DNA from: Caryophanales bacterium
Lineage (GTDB): Bacteria; Bacillota; Bacilli; Paenibacillales; CANHCR01
Direction of reading: 5' to 3'
Length of the DNA: 64,000 nucleotides
NCBI GenBank assembly: GCA_947459205.1
Contig: CANHCR010000002.1
Location: forward strand, 1-64,000
Under the pieces are notes generated by a model that ran no database searches, had not been told where the DNA came from, and saw nothing but the letters and a program-made list of their open reading frames with translations. This document shows positions 62,483 to 64,000 of the stretch, in pieces (within the stretch, counting starts at the first letter, position 1; each line of letters starts with the position of its first letter). Both the position numbers and the translations under genes were made by a program.

Positions 62483-64000
62483 TCATTTTGCTTCGTACCA
62501 GTTTGCGCCCACATTTAAATCTGCTTTCAGCGGCACAGATAAGGCAACCGCATGTTCCATTACCTGAGGGACAAGCACGCTCATCATTTCGATTTCATCT
62601 GCGGGCACTTCGAATACCAACTCGTCATGAACTTGTAACAACATCCTGCTCCGCAGTCCTTGTTGCGCCATCCGTTGCGCGAGTTGAATCATCGCCAATT
62701 TAATAATATCTGCCGCCGTTCCTTGAATCGGTGTATTCATCGCTGTCCGTTCGGCGAAAGAGCGCGTGTTAAAATTCGAGGAGCGTATATCAGGCAGGTA
62801 GCGCCGACGTTGCAACAATGTCGTCACATAACCATCCTGCTTCGCTTGTTTCACAATCTCTTCCATATACCGTTTCACACCAGCAAACACCGCAAAGTAT
62901 TGCTCGATAAAATGGGCTGCTTCCTTGCGAGTAATGCCTAGATTTTGCGACAATCCGTAGTCGCTGATGCCATACACGATTCCGAAGTTGACGGCTTTCG
63001 CTTGACGGCGCATGTTAGCATCGACTTGGTCGGCTGCAACTCCAAATACGTCCATCGCTGTTTTTGTGTGAATGTCCATATTGTTTTGAAACGCTTCAAT
63101 CAGTCGTTCGTCTGCGGAAATATGGGCAAGCACACGCAACTCAATTTGCGAATAGTCTGCCGCTAAAATCGACCAACCCGTTTCTGAAGGCACAAACACT
63201 TTGCGAATCAAACGTCCCTCTTCGAGACGAATCGGGATATTTTGCAAATTCGGATATTGGCTGCTCAAACGACCCGTAGCTGTTGTCGTCTGATTGAAAT
63301 ACGTATGCACTTTGCTCGTTTTAGGATGGACTTCTTTCAAAAGTCCCTCTACGTAAGTCGAATTCAATTTCGTTAGTTGTCGGTAATGCAAAATATCTCG
63401 CACGATTTGCGAATGAAAAGCAAGTCGTTCCAACTCTTCAGCATCCGTTGAATATCCGCTTTTCGTCTTCTTACCAGGCGGCAACGCCATTTTTTCGAAC
63501 AAAACGTCAGCCAATTGTTTCGTGGAGTTGATATTAAATTCCATCTCTGCCTGTTCATAAATACGTTGAACGAGTTGCTCGATTTGTACGGTCAAATGCT
63601 GACCGTACGTTCGCAGTTGTTCAGCATCAAGCGCAACCCCGCGCAGTTCAAGTTCTGCAAGCAAAGAAGCAAGCGGCAGTTCCATATCGTTCATCAACCG
63701 AGTCATGTCGGCCTCTGCTAAAGCATCCTCAAGTAATCGGCGAAGTTGCGCAATCGCATGCGCTTTTCGCACTGCGTGTTCTGCCAACAGTTCCATAGCA
63801 GGAACCGAAAATTTGACGCCTTTGCCGTACACTTCTTCATCTGTTTGAAGTTTGTCAGTCCGATATTGCACCGCTAGTTCATCCAAGGATTGTCTGGATT
63901 CACTTGGATTCAGCAAATACGCAGCCAGCGAAATATCAAAAACAACGCCTTCCAGCGAAATACCAAGCCAACCGAGCACAACTGCTGTCCGGTTTAAATC
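62483..64000 (-). CDS. polA: DNA polymerase I, C-terminal part (5' end outside window)
   Basis: The frame is open to the right edge (reading D-L-N-R-T-A-V-V-L-G), so 505 residues of the C-terminus are seen. Present are the end of the 3'-5' exonuclease-like domain (FDISLAAYLLNPS) and the full polymerase domain: NINSTKQLADVLF, TGRLSSQYPNLQNIPIR, motif A AADYSQIELRVLAH, motif B RRQAKAVNFGIVYGISDYG and motif C QVHDELVFEVP. All catalytic aspartates are present. It works in gap filling and repair, and heads the polA-mutM-coaE operon as in many Bacillales. Confidence 0.97.
   Translation of the reverse strand, partial: DLNRTAVVLGWLGISLEGVVFDISLAAYLLNPSESRQSLDELAVQYRTDKLQTDEEVYGKGVKFSVPAMELLAEHAVRKAHAIAQLRRLLEDALAEADMTRLMNDMELPLASLLAELELRGVALDAEQLRTYGQHLTVQIEQLVQRIYEQAEMEFNINSTKQLADVLFEKMALPPGKKTKSGYSTDAEELERLAFHSQIVRDILHYRQLTKLNSTYVEGLLKEVHPKTSKVHTYFNQTTTATGRLSSQYPNLQNIPIRLEEGRLIRKVFVPSETGWSILAADYSQIELRVLAHISADERLIEAFQNNMDIHTKTAMDVFGVAADQVDANMRRQAKAVNFGIVYGISDYGLSQNLGITRKEAAHFIEQYFAVFAGVKRYMEEIVKQAKQDGYVTTLLQRRRYLPDIRSSNFNTRSFAERTAMNTPIQGTAADIIKLAMIQLAQRMAQQGLRSRMLLQVHDELVFEVPADEIEMMSVLVPQVMEHAVALSVPLKADLNVGANWYEAK

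Overview
This window looks like a chromosome segment of an endospore-forming member of the Bacillota (Bacillales-like). The right end carries polA, mutM, coaE, a lytic transglycosylase and nrdR, plus an alpha/beta-type small acid-soluble spore protein gene with a sigma-G-like promoter. Genus cannot be read from the sequence. Nearly all genes are on the minus strand, and much of the window is AT-rich and repeat-laden.

Layout. 1-4.8 kb: two secreted repeat-rich proteins and a PatB/MalY C-S lyase. 5-11 kb: small accessory genes (nucleotidyltransferase pair with a broken partner, Uma2 nuclease, DUF3221-like lipoprotein, Ser/Thr kinase with PASTA and DUF6273-like domains). Each gene or pair is separated from the next by structured, partly tRNA-like repeats. 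11.4-18 kb: a large serine recombinase, a resolvase coupled to a resolvase-like protein lacking the catalytic motif, and two tandem HTH-like paralogues. 18-21.4 kb: a C5 cytosine methyltransferase and a probable PGN_0703-type endonuclease. 21.4-26 kb: long non-coding stretches around a secreted DUF6273/FN3 protein. 26-33.7 kb: a complete type I restriction locus (hsdM, hsdS, hsdR and a YgjP-like metallopeptidase). 34-35 kb: DUF2442 gene with a truncated DUF4160 partner.

35.1-51.1 kb: the most unusual locus, one minus-strand operon encoding a basic small protein, a SIR2-like NAD-binding protein, two giant (about 1,500 aa) Hsp70/actin-fold ATPases, a HerA/DUF87 ATPase with a Ser/Thr-rich insert, a glycine/alanine-rich hydrophobic protein and a 127-aa protein. 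A fragment of a third Hsp70-like gene sits between the SIR2 gene and the first full copy. It is proposed as an anti-phage system related to SIR2-HerA but built around paired Hsp70-like proteins.

51.3-59.2 kb: decayed duplicated genes, an ArsR/SRPBCC pair, a Fic protein, a second (intact) copy of the nucleotidyltransferase pair and two divergent DUF4143 AAA ATPases. The island ends at a tRNA-Ala(GGC) gene with three truncated tRNA-like 5' halves next to it; core genes follow.

Three repeat systems run through the accessory DNA: tRNA-like/terminator modules after genes on both island flanks, a 190-bp family with mutually exclusive hairpins, and an AT-rich 'ATAATGT' repeat that separates modules in the middle. 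Together with the serine recombinases they suggest an island assembled from interchangeable gene modules.
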